Shown here: in pieces, positions 45,637 through 53,703 of the stretch
Numbering within the stretch: the stretch's first letter is position 1
How the letters are laid out: every line of letters starts with the position of its first letter
Source: Pseudarthrobacter sp. GA104
Lineage (GTDB): Bacteria > Actinomycetota > Actinomycetes > Actinomycetales > Micrococcaceae
Direction: 5' to 3'
Length of the DNA stretch: 64,000 nt
Assembly: GCF_009741265.1 (NCBI RefSeq)
Contig: NZ_WOWL01000001.1
Location: forward strand, 1,860,001 to 1,924,000
The notes under the pieces: model-generated
Told to the model about the DNA's origin: nothing
The model's database searches: none
Seen by the model: only the letters and a program-made list of their open reading frames with translations
Program-made: the position numbers and the translations under genes

Positions 45637-45849
45637 ATGAATGCTGAACACTCCCGCGCCGCTGCCAGCGAAACACCCCACGGAGCGAACCCGGCCAGGC
45701 CGGACCTGAACAACGCCACCATCCGGGAGGACCTGGCCGAGAGGGCCGCTGCGGCATGGTCCACCTGCCCACTGGACGGACCTGCCTCCTGCTCCTCCGG
45801 CATCATGGCCCGTGCGAGTTCCACCGCCCGCAGGAGGCCGAGGACGTGA
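45637..45849 (+). CDS. possible small protein (70 residues)
   Basis: An ATG behind CGAGGAG opens a 70-residue frame with no recognisable domain (DLNNATIREDLAERAAAAWS in the middle). The last 20 residues are Ser/Arg-rich and look frameshifted. Another frame from an ATG at 45756 runs to 45890 and ends in a more protein-like sequence (EFHRPQEAEDVITADNHPSG). The two could be one frameshifted gene, or neither may be coding. Confidence 0.3.
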   Translation: MNAEHSRAAASETPHGANPARPDLNNATIREDLAERAAAAWSTCPLDGPASCSSGIMARASSTARRRPRT

Positions 45850-45976
45850 TCACGGCGGACAACCACCCTTCGGGCATGACTGAACAGTGACGCTGCAGAG
45901 GCTTTGCGCGAAAGGTGTCGACTCCCGACGGAAACTGGAGGACGATTAAAGGGCAGTCACTGTAAGGAGGTCTGTG

Positions 45977-46189
45977 ATGTGCTATTCATCCAGCAAGGAC
46001 TTCGGGTGGGGCGATAGGAAGGAAACCCGCCGCCGGCCTGAAGCCAAGCAGGACACCCCGGAAACCCCGGTAGAGACGCCGGAGAAGACAGTCAAGGCGC
46101 AGGACTTCACGTTCTGGGCTTTCCCGGCCTGGTGGAAGACACCGAAGCCCGGCACCACCTCTGCTGAACGGCGCAGGGAGAGGGTATGA
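45977..46189 (+). CDS. small conserved hypothetical protein
   Basis: A 70-residue protein with a strong AAGGAGGT ribosome binding site. It begins MCYSSSKDFGWGDRKE, has a Pro/Glu/Lys-rich disordered middle, and then an aromatic patch KAQDFTFWAFPAWWKTP. I recognise this layout as a recurring small protein in Arthrobacter-type genomes (recollection, not a search). No function is known. GTG three bases upstream is an alternative start. A half copy of the palindrome at 39701 follows directly after the stop. Confidence 0.7.
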   Translation: MCYSSSKDFGWGDRKETRRRPEAKQDTPETPVETPEKTVKAQDFTFWAFPAWWKTPKPGTTSAERRRERV

Positions 46190-46557
46190 CGCTGGCGCAA
46201 AGTCCGTGGAAAAGTCAACGGAGGGGTCTTCGCTGAGGGCCCTTCCGCTGTCTTCCGGACGCGGTCCCGGCGAAACCCCTGACATTGCGGACGACCTTTG
46301 CCGCCGAACCGCGGCGGGAAAGTGGGGTCCGCCGCCGTATTGACAACGCACTGGCCCCGCGGATCGCAGCCCGCCCCGGACGGCACTGTTACCCGGTGGA
46401 CTCTTGTGGCGGACGAAGCGGGTGAGCTGACGGCCGTCGAAGAGCGAATATGAGGTGCCGGAGCGCCGGGGCTCAGCGGAACTGGCGTTGTGCCTGCCGA
46501 ACCCCGCCCGCTAAGGTGGCATTGTAAGCATGCTTAGCATTTTGGAAGGGGACACGA
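46190..46557. other. intergenic stretch with palindromic element
   Basis: 368 bases without a convincing gene. At its left end is a half copy of the 39701 palindrome (46190-46207). At its right end, 21 bases before the LapA-domain gene, is TAAGCATGCTTA (46525-46536). The middle shows only short open frames with no ribosome binding sites. Confidence 0.5.
46525..46536. promoter_or_regulatory. 12-bp perfect palindrome TAAGCATGCTTA upstream of LapA gene
   Basis: A perfect inverted repeat, itself inside a looser repeat GCTAAG-N17-CTTAGC (46510-46538). TAGCAT directly after it could be a -10 box, which would make the palindrome an operator over the promoter. The binding protein is unknown. Confidence 0.4.
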
Positions 46558-46989
46558 ATGAGTGCTGGACAGTACACGCCTGGGCCTGAGGGGCAGCCGG
46601 AGCCGAGTGGCGAAGGAATGCCGCCGGCGGACCGAACCGGCACTGCGGCTGCGCCGAATGCGCGGCCGGCAAGCGGCTCGCCCGTTACCCCCAGTCCTAC
46701 AACACGTACCCCGGCGGCTGCGGATCAGCCCCGGGTGACGCGCGCAGGGGTGGTGTGGGCTGCCGTGGTGGCGGCCCTGGTGATCCTGATCCTGCTGATC
46801 ATCTTCATCCTGCAGAACCAGGACCAGGTGGTGGTCCGCTACTTCGGGCTGGAAGGAATGGTCCCGCTGGGCATGGCCCTGTTCATCGCCAGCGTGACCG
46901 GCGGCGTCCTCGTTGCGATGGCGGGCGGCGCCCGCATCCTCCAGCTGCGCAGGAACGCCCACCGCGCGAGGGTCCAGCAGCGGAGGTAG
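46558..46989 (+). CDS. LapA-domain (DUF1049) membrane protein
   Basis: A 143-residue protein. A Pro/Ala/Thr-rich disordered tail covers about 1-60. It is followed by two transmembrane helices at about 65-85 and 100-122 with the LapA motif FILQNQDQVVVRYFGLEG between them, and a basic cytoplasmic end. LapA-domain proteins act in envelope or lipopolysaccharide assembly in Gram-negatives; the role in actinobacteria is unknown. GGAAGGGG precedes the ATG. Confidence 0.85.
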   Translation: MSAGQYTPGPEGQPEPSGEGMPPADRTGTAAAPNARPASGSPVTPSPTTRTPAAADQPRVTRAGVVWAAVVAALVILILLIIFILQNQDQVVVRYFGLEGMVPLGMALFIASVTGGVLVAMAGGARILQLRRNAHRARVQQRR

Positions 46990-47006
46990 CGCGCGGAGGG
47001 GCCAGG

Positions 47007-48515
47007 TCACCCCGCGCCCAAACTCCGATACTTCGCGGACCGCGCGGCAACGAGGTCTGGAACCGGAAGGCCAGCGAGCGAGCCCAGCTCATACTCGATG
47101 GCCTTTGCCATGCGCCGGCAGAATTCGCGCGGCTCCAGGGAGGCGTCGTCCCGCTCATCCACGATGTGGTCCACGAGGCCGTTGGCGTACAGCGATGCGA
47201 CGTTTACGCCCTGCGCCTGGGCCATCGCGGGGGCATGTGCCGTTGTGCGGTGCACGATGGCGCTGGCACCCTCGGGAGGCAGCGGTGAGAGCCAACTGTG
47301 CTGCGCCGCAATGGTCCGGTCCGCCGGCAGCAGCGCCAGCGCCCCTCCCCCGGCGCCCTGGCCGAGCAGCACGGAGACCGACGGGGCGGCCAGGCCAATG
47401 AGTTCGTGGAGCGAGCGCGCGATCTCCCCTGCCAGCCCGCCTTCCTCCGCATCCTGCGAGAGCGCCGCACCCGCCGTATCGATGACTGTGAGCAGCGGCA
47501 GCCGCAGCTCCTCGGCCAGCTTCATGCCGCGGCGCGCTTCCCGCAGGGATCCGGGCCCCATGCCGGCAGCGTCCCTGCGGAGCGGCCGGGCGTGGCCCAG
47601 GACGATGCAGGACTGGCCGCCGAAGCGGGCCAGGGCCAGCAGCAGCCCCGGATCCTTCTCCCCCTGGCCCGTTCCGTTGAGGGGCAGAGCATCCACCGCC
47701 CCGTATTTCAGCAGCTGCCGCAGGTCAGGACGCCGGGGACGCCGGGAGATGCCGATCGATGTCCACGCATCCACGGAAGCAGGCCGGACGCCAAGCGTTG
47801 CGGGCTTCGCCGGAACGCCGGCCCGCTTCGCGCACAGGATCTCCAGGGCCCTGGCCACCAGGTCGGCGAGGTCGGCAGGCTCCACCACGCCGTCGATCAG
47901 TCCCTTGTTGAACAGGTTCTCCGCTGTCTGTACGTTCTCCGGGAAGGCTTCGCCGTGCAGGGCCTCGTAGACCCGGGGGCCGAGGAATCCCAGGAGGGCG
48001 CCGGGCTCTGCCACGTTGATGTGGCCTAGGGATCCCCACGAGGCCATGACGCCGCCGGTGGTGGGGTGCCGCAGGTAGACCAGGTAGGGAAGGCCGGCCT
48101 GGCGGTGCGCCCGCACGGCCCCGGTAATTTTCACCATGGACAGGAAGGCCAGTGTCCCTTCCTGCATCCGGGTGCCCCCGGACGCAGGGCCGGCCAGCAG
48201 CGGCAGCCCCTCAGCCGTGGCCCGTTCGACGGCGGCCACGATCCGCTGGGCCGCCGCGTGGCCGATCGATCCCGCCAGGAAGGAAAACTCACTGACGATC
48301 ACCGCCACCCGGCGCCCCCGGATGAGCCCGGCGCCCGTGATCACGGACTCGTCCGTACCGCTCCGGTCCCTTGCCTTGGCGAGGTCGCGGAAGTACTCCC
48401 CGGACAGCGGCGGCTCCTGAACCGGCGTGTCCCAGGAGACGAAGGAACCCTGGTCCACCACGTTGTCCAGCAGTTCGGCGGCGCCCAGGTGCCGCACCTT
48501 TTCCGTCGTCGCCAT
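47007..48515 (-). CDS. fused AccD-AccA-type carboxyltransferase
   Basis: A 502-residue carboxyltransferase in which both crotonase-fold halves are fused. The N-terminal half (about 1-245) is AccD-like: FSFLAGSIGHAAAQRIVAAV, ASGGTRMQEGTLAFLSM, TTGGVMASWGSLGHINVAEP. The C-terminal half (about 260-500) is AccA-like: LLTVIDTAGAALSQDAEEGG and GQGAGGGALALLPADRT. The Cys4 zinc ribbon of bacterial AccD is absent. No biotin carboxylase or biotin carrier gene is in the window. It directly follows the CoA-transferase gene (1 base apart). Acetyl-CoA carboxylase activity or, like MdcD/MdcE, decarboxylation of a malonyl-type thioester are both possible. Confidence 0.85.
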   Translation of the reverse strand: MATTEKVRHLGAAELLDNVVDQGSFVSWDTPVQEPPLSGEYFRDLAKARDRSGTDESVITGAGLIRGRRVAVIVSEFSFLAGSIGHAAAQRIVAAVERATAEGLPLLAGPASGGTRMQEGTLAFLSMVKITGAVRAHRQAGLPYLVYLRHPTTGGVMASWGSLGHINVAEPGALLGFLGPRVYEALHGEAFPENVQTAENLFNKGLIDGVVEPADLADLVARALEILCAKRAGVPAKPATLGVRPASVDAWTSIGISRRPRRPDLRQLLKYGAVDALPLNGTGQGEKDPGLLLALARFGGQSCIVLGHARPLRRDAAGMGPGSLREARRGMKLAEELRLPLLTVIDTAGAALSQDAEEGGLAGEIARSLHELIGLAAPSVSVLLGQGAGGGALALLPADRTIAAQHSWLSPLPPEGASAIVHRTTAHAPAMAQAQGVNVASLYANGLVDHIVDERDDASLEPREFCRRMAKAIEYELGSLAGLPVPDLVAARSAKYRSLGAG

Positions 48516-48516
48516 G

Positions 48517-49728
48517 CTATTTCGCCCCCGCGGCTACGGCGCCGAGGCCCAGCCACTCGCGGATGGCCTGCCCGTCCTCGTCCAGCAAGGGCGGCGCGTC
48601 GTGTTCGGTGACGGTGGTTTCCGCAGCGTCACCGGCGGCAAAGAACCGCAGCGGCGGCCCGGGCAGGCTGACCTTGCCGAGCAGCGGGTGGTCGACGTCA
48701 ACTACCAGGCCCTGGGACGCAACCTGTTCCCACGCATACACCTCGTCAAGCGAGCGCACCTTCCCTGCGGGGATCCCGGCGTCGTTCAGCTTCTGCAGCA
48801 GCTCTGCTGCCCCGTAGCCGGCAAAGGCGCGTTCGACGGCGGCAATCACGCCGGAGCGGTTCCCCACCCTTTCGGCGTTGCTGGCAAAGCCGGGCGCCGC
48901 CGCGTCCAGGCCGAAGGCCGCGGCGAACGAGGCCCACAGTTTTTCGCTGCCGACGCTGATCTGCACGCTCCCGTCCCGGCAGGCAAAAAGGCCATAGGGA
49001 GCAATGGACGGATGGTGGTTGCCCTGCGCCTGCGGAACTTCCCCTGCCACCGTGGTGCGGGTGCCCTGGAACGCGTGCACCCCGATCAGTGATGCCAGCA
49101 GTGAAGTCCGCACTACCTGCCCGCGGCCGGTCCTGTCCCGTTCAACCAGCGCCGCCACCACTCCGAACGCCCCGTTCATGCCGGAAAGCAGGTCGGCAAT
49201 GGGAACCCCGACGCGCTGGGGGTCGTCCGGCCCTGACCCCGTGAGGGACATGAGCCCGGCCTCGCCCTGCAGGATCTGGTCGTAGCCGCTGCGCCGGGAT
49301 TCCGGCCCGTCGTGGCCAAACCCGGTGATGGAGAGGATTACCAGGCGCGGGTTGAGTTCGTGCATGGCGGCCGTGGAGAAGCCCAGCCTGTCCATCACCC
49401 CGGGACGGAAGTTCTCGATCACCACGTCGGCGCGCTCCAGCAGCCCCCGCAGCACCGCCTGGCCATCTCCGCTCTTCAGGTCCAGGCTGATGGATTCCTT
49501 GTTGCGGTTGCAGGACATGAAGTAGGTGGACTGGGGGTCCTCAGGGGGGCCCACGAAGGGCGGGCCCCAGCCGCGGGTGTCGTCCCCGGTGCCGGGGTTC
49601 TCCACTTTGATGACGCGGGCGCCCAGGTCCGCCATCATCATGCCGGCATGCGGTCCGGCCAGGGCCCGGCTCAGGTCCACCACGAGGTGGCCGGACAAGG
49701 GTCCTTGCGTACTGTCGGTTCTGCTCAT
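48517..49728 (-). CDS. CaiB/BaiF-family (class III) CoA-transferase
   Basis: A 403-residue family III CoA-transferase, moving CoA between acyl groups without a free energy cost. The start HLVVDLSRALAGPHAGMMMA and the ARVIKVENPGTGDDTRGWGP block are typical. The catalytic Asp is expected at about 179 in VPIADLLSGMNGAFGVV. It lies between the MatC-like permease (53 bp upstream) and the fused carboxyltransferase, which suggests it activates the imported acid as its CoA ester. The acid itself cannot be read from sequence. Confidence 0.9.
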   Translation of the reverse strand: MSRTDSTQGPLSGHLVVDLSRALAGPHAGMMMADLGARVIKVENPGTGDDTRGWGPPFVGPPEDPQSTYFMSCNRNKESISLDLKSGDGQAVLRGLLERADVVIENFRPGVMDRLGFSTAAMHELNPRLVILSITGFGHDGPESRRSGYDQILQGEAGLMSLTGSGPDDPQRVGVPIADLLSGMNGAFGVVAALVERDRTGRGQVVRTSLLASLIGVHAFQGTRTTVAGEVPQAQGNHHPSIAPYGLFACRDGSVQISVGSEKLWASFAAAFGLDAAAPGFASNAERVGNRSGVIAAVERAFAGYGAAELLQKLNDAGIPAGKVRSLDEVYAWEQVASQGLVVDVDHPLLGKVSLPGPPLRFFAAGDAAETTVTEHDAPPLLDEDGQAIREWLGLGAVAAGAK

Positions 49729-49781
49729 GCGCTGGTTCCTTTTCTGGTGGAACGGGAAAGGCGGGTGCGGAGGTTACGTGG

Positions 49782-51146
49782 CTAGAGCCATCCGGGGACC
49801 ACCAGGGCGAGCCAGGCAAGGACGGGCCCTGCGACGATGACGATGCCGCTGTAGCCCAGGATCTGCTTGTAGAACCGGTCCTTGTCCACGCCCTCGGGCG
49901 CGTTGGCCAGGACCAGCGCACCGTTGGTGGAGAAGGGCGAAACGTCCACGATGGTGGAGGCAACTGCCAGGGCGCAGATCACGCCGACCGCTCCGATTTC
50001 GCCGGTGGACAGGAACGGCACCGCAAGCGGGATGAGTGCGGCGAGGATGGCAGTGGACGATGCGAAGGCGGAGACCACGGCACCGATGAAGCAAATGAGC
50101 AGGGCCGCCAGCAGCGGCATGCCCAGGCCGGCCACGCCGTTGGAGACGAACTCGATGGTTCCGGCTTCCTCCAGCACTCCGACGAACGTCAGCATGCCGC
50201 AGATCAGCAGCACGGTGGACCAGCTGATCTTGTTGATGGCGCCCTTCTGGGCAGCGGGCGAGACGAGCGCCACCACGATGGCAATGGTGATGGAGACAAA
50301 TCCAACGTCCACCTTGAAGCCGAGGGCGATGACGGCCAGGGCGATGAGGCCGGCGATGGTCACCAGCTGCGGGACGCGCTCGGAGCGCTCCTTGGTGGCT
50401 GCCACGCCGTCGCCTGCCGGATCCCGGGGTCCGTACATGCCGGAGCCGAAGCCCTTGAAGGGGACGTCGCCGGACTTGGCCCCGACACTGACCGCCATCC
50501 GCGCTTCGGCTGCCTGCTCCACGAAGTGGCTCACCTTGGAGGACAGCAGTGCACGGCCGCCCAGGACCACAAAGAGCACCAGGGCGATCACGAGGTTGAA
50601 GACGAGGCTGGACAGGAACAAGGCGGTGGGGCTGAAGTCCAGGTCGGTTTTGGCGAGGATGCCGTTCACCGTGACGCCGTACACCGCGATCGGCGAGAAC
50701 CCGCCTGCCTGCGCTCCGTGGATCACCATCATGCCCATGAGCAGGGGCTTGATCCTGTACTTCCCGGCGAAGCTGAGGGCGATCGGGGCAATGATGGCGA
50801 CGGCGGCCGGAGACAGGGCGCCGACGGCCGTGATGACGGCGGTGATGGCGAACATGACCCAGGGAATCAGGGCTACGCGGTTGCCCACCAGCCGCACGGC
50901 GCCCCTCACCAGGAGGTCGATGGTGCCGTTGTTCTGGGCGATGGCGAAGAGGTATGTGACGCCGACGATGGTCAGGAACAGGCCGCCGGGGAAGTTGGCC
51001 AGGATGTCGCTGGTGGACATTCCCAGCACAACGGTACCCAGCAGGAAGGCGCCCACGAACGCAAGGGCGCCCATGTTCAGGGGCAGGACGGTGGCGAGCA
51101 GGAACATCGCCGCAAGAATGATGATGGACAAAACAGGAGCGGACAT
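49782..51146 (-). CDS. MatC/SLC13-like dicarboxylate permease
   Basis: A 454-residue membrane protein with about eleven to twelve helices arranged as two halves of an ion-transporter fold. The N-terminal half (MGALAFVGAFLLGTVVLGM, then FPGGLFLTIVGVTYLFAIAQ) resembles the MatC_N domain of malonate/dicarboxylate carriers. IHGAQAGGFSPIAVYGVTVN is a likely substrate loop, and SAFASSTAILAALIPLAVPF its C-terminal counterpart. A charged loop near residues 205-255 separates the halves. It is the first gene of the three-gene operon and is divergent from a FadR-type regulator. Confidence 0.87.
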   Translation of the reverse strand: MSAPVLSIIILAAMFLLATVLPLNMGALAFVGAFLLGTVVLGMSTSDILANFPGGLFLTIVGVTYLFAIAQNNGTIDLLVRGAVRLVGNRVALIPWVMFAITAVITAVGALSPAAVAIIAPIALSFAGKYRIKPLLMGMMVIHGAQAGGFSPIAVYGVTVNGILAKTDLDFSPTALFLSSLVFNLVIALVLFVVLGGRALLSSKVSHFVEQAAEARMAVSVGAKSGDVPFKGFGSGMYGPRDPAGDGVAATKERSERVPQLVTIAGLIALAVIALGFKVDVGFVSITIAIVVALVSPAAQKGAINKISWSTVLLICGMLTFVGVLEEAGTIEFVSNGVAGLGMPLLAALLICFIGAVVSAFASSTAILAALIPLAVPFLSTGEIGAVGVICALAVASTIVDVSPFSTNGALVLANAPEGVDKDRFYKQILGYSGIVIVAGPVLAWLALVVPGWL

Positions 51147-51202
51147 CGTTGGTCCTCCGTTGGACGAAAGTGTGACGTGAGTTACTGGCTCACTGGACTA
51201 GC

Positions 51203-51235
51203 CTCCTAGAGACCGAGTCTATCTGTCAATAGGAG
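51203..51235. promoter_or_regulatory. candidate operator/promoter between permease and FadR gene
   Basis: CTCCTA (51203-51208) and TAGGAG (51230-51235) form an inverted repeat with a 21-base spacer in the divergent intergenic region. A perfect TTGACA reads on the minus strand at 51224-51229 toward the permease, but the -10 at standard spacing is poor. Either element may be bound by the adjacent FadR-type protein. Confidence 0.35.
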
Positions 51236-51277
51236 AAGGCTGTATTGTGGAGGGACCGACGACGTAGCGAGGGCTTT

Positions 51278-51976
51278 GTGGAGAAGGCATCACGGCTGGG
51301 ACTGGAACGAATCACGCGGCCCCGGCTGTACGAACAGCTCGTGGAGCAGATCCTGTCCTACATCGAGTCTGCCCAGCTGCGGCCCGGCGACCTGCTGCCG
51401 GCGGAGCGCGACCTTGCCGAGCGCCTCGGCGTTTCCCGCGCCACGCTAGCCCAGGCCCTCGTTGCCCTTGAGGTGCTCGGGGTTATCGACGTGCAGCACG
51501 GTACCGGCGCCGTCCTGGCCCGGCGGCCCAGCGTGGCCTCTGTCATCAAGGGCCTGCGGGAGCACCAGAGCCGGCTGCCGGAAATCGTGGAGGCGCGCAG
51601 CACCCTTGAAGTGAAGCTTGCCGCCCTCGCCGCTGTCCGGCGTACCGATGAAGACCTGGCTGCCATCGACGAGGCGCTCGAGGTCATGGCGAAGGAGATC
51701 AGCGACGGCGACCGCGGAGCCCGCGGCGACGAGCTGTTCCACCAGGCGATTACGGCGGCAGCGCACTCCTCGGTGCTGGCGCAGCTCATGGCCTTCATCG
51801 CAGAAATGATTTTGGAGACCAGGATGGAATCCCTCGGCCAGCCGGGCCGGCCCGAGCAGTCCCTCGCCTCCCACCGCAAGATCGCCGATGCCGTCAGGGG
51901 GCAGGATGCCGACGGCGCCGCCGAAGCCATGCTTGCCCACATCGAGCTGGTCTCGGACGTGGAGCTGCTCCGCTGA
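51278..51976 (+). CDS. FadR-type GntR-family regulator
   Basis: A 232-residue regulator with an N-terminal winged helix at about 12-80 (LLPAERDLAERLGVSRATLA, then VIDVQHGTGAVLARR) and a C-terminal FCD helical sensor (TLEVKLAALAAVRRTDEDL, HQAITAAAHSSVLAQL). FCD regulators usually sense small organic acids. The divergent position implies control of the permease operon. The GTG at 51278 after GAGGG is preferred to a TTG at 51245, since it places the DNA-binding domain near the N-terminus. Confidence 0.87.
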   Translation: MEKASRLGLERITRPRLYEQLVEQILSYIESAQLRPGDLLPAERDLAERLGVSRATLAQALVALEVLGVIDVQHGTGAVLARRPSVASVIKGLREHQSRLPEIVEARSTLEVKLAALAAVRRTDEDLAAIDEALEVMAKEISDGDRGARGDELFHQAITAAAHSSVLAQLMAFIAEMILETRMESLGQPGRPEQSLASHRKIADAVRGQDADGAAEAMLAHIELVSDVELLR

Positions 51977-51997
51977 CGCGCGGGTAGCGCGCGCTTA

Positions 51998-52026
51998 TTG
52001 ACCCCGCGGTGCGGCGGTTTTACACT
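51998..52026 (+). promoter_or_regulatory. sigma-70-type promoter (TTGACC-17-TACACT)
   Basis: TTGACC at 51998-52003 and TACACT at 52021-52026 are separated by exactly 17 bases. It is the best housekeeping promoter match I found in the window. It reads toward the FAD oxidoreductase gene and implies a 5' untranslated leader of about 115 bases. Confidence 0.65.
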
Positions 52027-52147
52027 CTGGACATCGCATCCTGCTTCCGGCCAAATTCGCCGGCAGTTCCTCATCACAGGCGCCTGACGCCTTCCATATC
52101 TTCCTTATCCCCGGGGGCTTAGCCCCTTAAGCGGAAGAGCACCGACG

Positions 52148-53578
52148 ATGTCCACAGTCCATGAGAACACCAGGGAACTGGCGGTACAGCAGGCACTTCA
52201 CGAGCTGCGCGGGAAGCTGTCCGGATCCCTGATCGAGCCCCATGACCCCCTGTACGAGGAAGCCCGGCGGGTGTGGAACGGCATGGTCGATCTCCGGCCG
52301 CGAGCCGTCGTCCGGGCCGGGGCCATGCCGGATATTGACGCCGTTCTGGACGCAGTGCGGCGCACGGGGTTGGCGTTGGCCGTCCGCGGCGGCGGCCACA
52401 ATGTTGCAGGACACGGCACTGTTGACGGCGGACTGGTCCTGGATCTGGGCCAGCTCAAGCGCGTCCAGGTCTACGCCGGCAGCAAACTGGTGACCGTTGA
52501 ACCCGGAGCCACCCTTGCCGACGTCGACCGCGAAACTGCCGCCCACAACCTTGCCGTCCCCCTGGGAGTGATTAGCGGAACAGGCGTGGCAGGACTGACG
52601 CTCGGCGGGGGCGTGGGCTGGCTGACGCGGTCAAGCGGCCTGAGCCTGGACAACCTGGAATGCGTGGACATCGTCACCGCCACCGGAGAACACCTGCACG
52701 CCGCCGCCCACGAGAACCCGGAGCTGTTCTGGGGCCTGCGCGGCGGCGGCGGAAACTTCGGCGTGGTGACGTCCTTTACCTTCCATGCCCGCGCGCTGCC
52801 GCCGGCCCCGCTGGGCGGGAACCTGTTCTACCGGCGGGAACACTGGCGGAACGCCCTCCTTGCCTTCGCCGACTGGACCCGGAACCTGCCCGATGAAATG
52901 AACCCGATCGTCTCGTTCCTGGTCTTCCCTGCGGAATTCGGAATGGGCAGCGACCCGTGGATGATCATCGGGTTTGCGTGGGTCGCGGAGGACCACGGGG
53001 CCGGGCTCGCCCTTGTCGACCGGCTCCGGGCCGGCGCTCCGCCCGACGAAGAGGAAGTCGGCCCCACCTCCTGGCTGGACTGGCAGAGCGCCATGGACAG
53101 CGTCTTTCCCAAAGGCTCGCGCGGTTACTGGAAGAACGTCTCCTTTTCCCGCCTCGATGAGGAGTCGGTGGACGTCCTGCTGGGCTTCGCCTCCGAGCTT
53201 GCGTGGGAAGGCACCGGCATCGATATCCACCATATGGAAGGGGCGTTCGGACGGGTACCTGACGATGCCACGGCGTTCCCGAACCGGTCTGCCCGGTATT
53301 GGCTGAATGTCTACGGGTTCTGGCGCGATCCCTCCGAGGACGAGCGGCTGACCGCGTTCGCCCGCAAAGCACACGGGCTCATGCAGCCCTTCGCAGAGCA
53401 CGGGGAGTACGTCAATTTCCTGGGTGCGGAAGTCGGGCTCAAGGGGCCGGATGCCGCCCGCGCGGCGTACGGACCGGAGAAGTTCCAGCGGCTGTCAGCC
53501 CTGAAGGACCGGTACGACCCCCACAACATCTTCCGCCTTAACCACAACATCCCGCCGACGCAGGCTCCGCGAGGCTGA
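52148..53578 (+). CDS. FAD-linked oxidoreductase (BBE/PCMH type)
   Basis: A 476-residue flavin oxidase of the berberine-bridge-enzyme-like family. The FAD-binding PCMH domain covers about 45-220. RGGGHNVAGHG places the 8-alpha-histidyl FAD ligand at His84. At the position where bicovalent members have the 6-S-cysteinyl Cys, this protein reads GVISGTGVAGLTLGGG, so only one covalent bond is likely. The C-terminal BBE segment is YDPHNIFRLNHNIPP. No signal peptide is seen. Substrates of relatives are oligosaccharides, alcohols or alkaloids; none can be assigned. The gene stands alone with its own promoter. Confidence 0.88.
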   Translation: MSTVHENTRELAVQQALHELRGKLSGSLIEPHDPLYEEARRVWNGMVDLRPRAVVRAGAMPDIDAVLDAVRRTGLALAVRGGGHNVAGHGTVDGGLVLDLGQLKRVQVYAGSKLVTVEPGATLADVDRETAAHNLAVPLGVISGTGVAGLTLGGGVGWLTRSSGLSLDNLECVDIVTATGEHLHAAAHENPELFWGLRGGGGNFGVVTSFTFHARALPPAPLGGNLFYRREHWRNALLAFADWTRNLPDEMNPIVSFLVFPAEFGMGSDPWMIIGFAWVAEDHGAGLALVDRLRAGAPPDEEEVGPTSWLDWQSAMDSVFPKGSRGYWKNVSFSRLDEESVDVLLGFASELAWEGTGIDIHHMEGAFGRVPDDATAFPNRSARYWLNVYGFWRDPSEDERLTAFARKAHGLMQPFAEHGEYVNFLGAEVGLKGPDAARAAYGPEKFQRLSALKDRYDPHNIFRLNHNIPPTQAPRG

Positions 53579-53629
53579 ACGCACGGCGGCGTGAACGCAG
53601 GGCGTAAAGGCACGCTTTAGACGCACGAC

Positions 53630-53660
53630 GGCGGCCCGGGCGCGGGAGCGCCGGACCGCC
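53630..53660. terminator. GC-rich hairpin between convergent genes
   Basis: Left arm 53630-53643 (GGCGGCCCGGGCGC) pairs with right arm 53648-53660 (GCGCCGGACCGCC) with one bulge and a small loop. It lies 52 bases after the FAD oxidoreductase stop and before the convergent DUF4190 gene. There is no T tract, so the terminator role is tentative. Confidence 0.4.
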
Positions 53661-53703
53661 CCAGCGGCTGGTTCAGGCGGTTGGCCTGGCCCATGACTGG
53701 CGT

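Noticed and set aside
52080..52147. Possible riboswitch in the leader of the FAD oxidoreductase
   Set aside because: The leader of about 115 bases has a GC-rich CCCCGGGGGCTTAGCCCC fold but no conserved aptamer pattern I could recognise.
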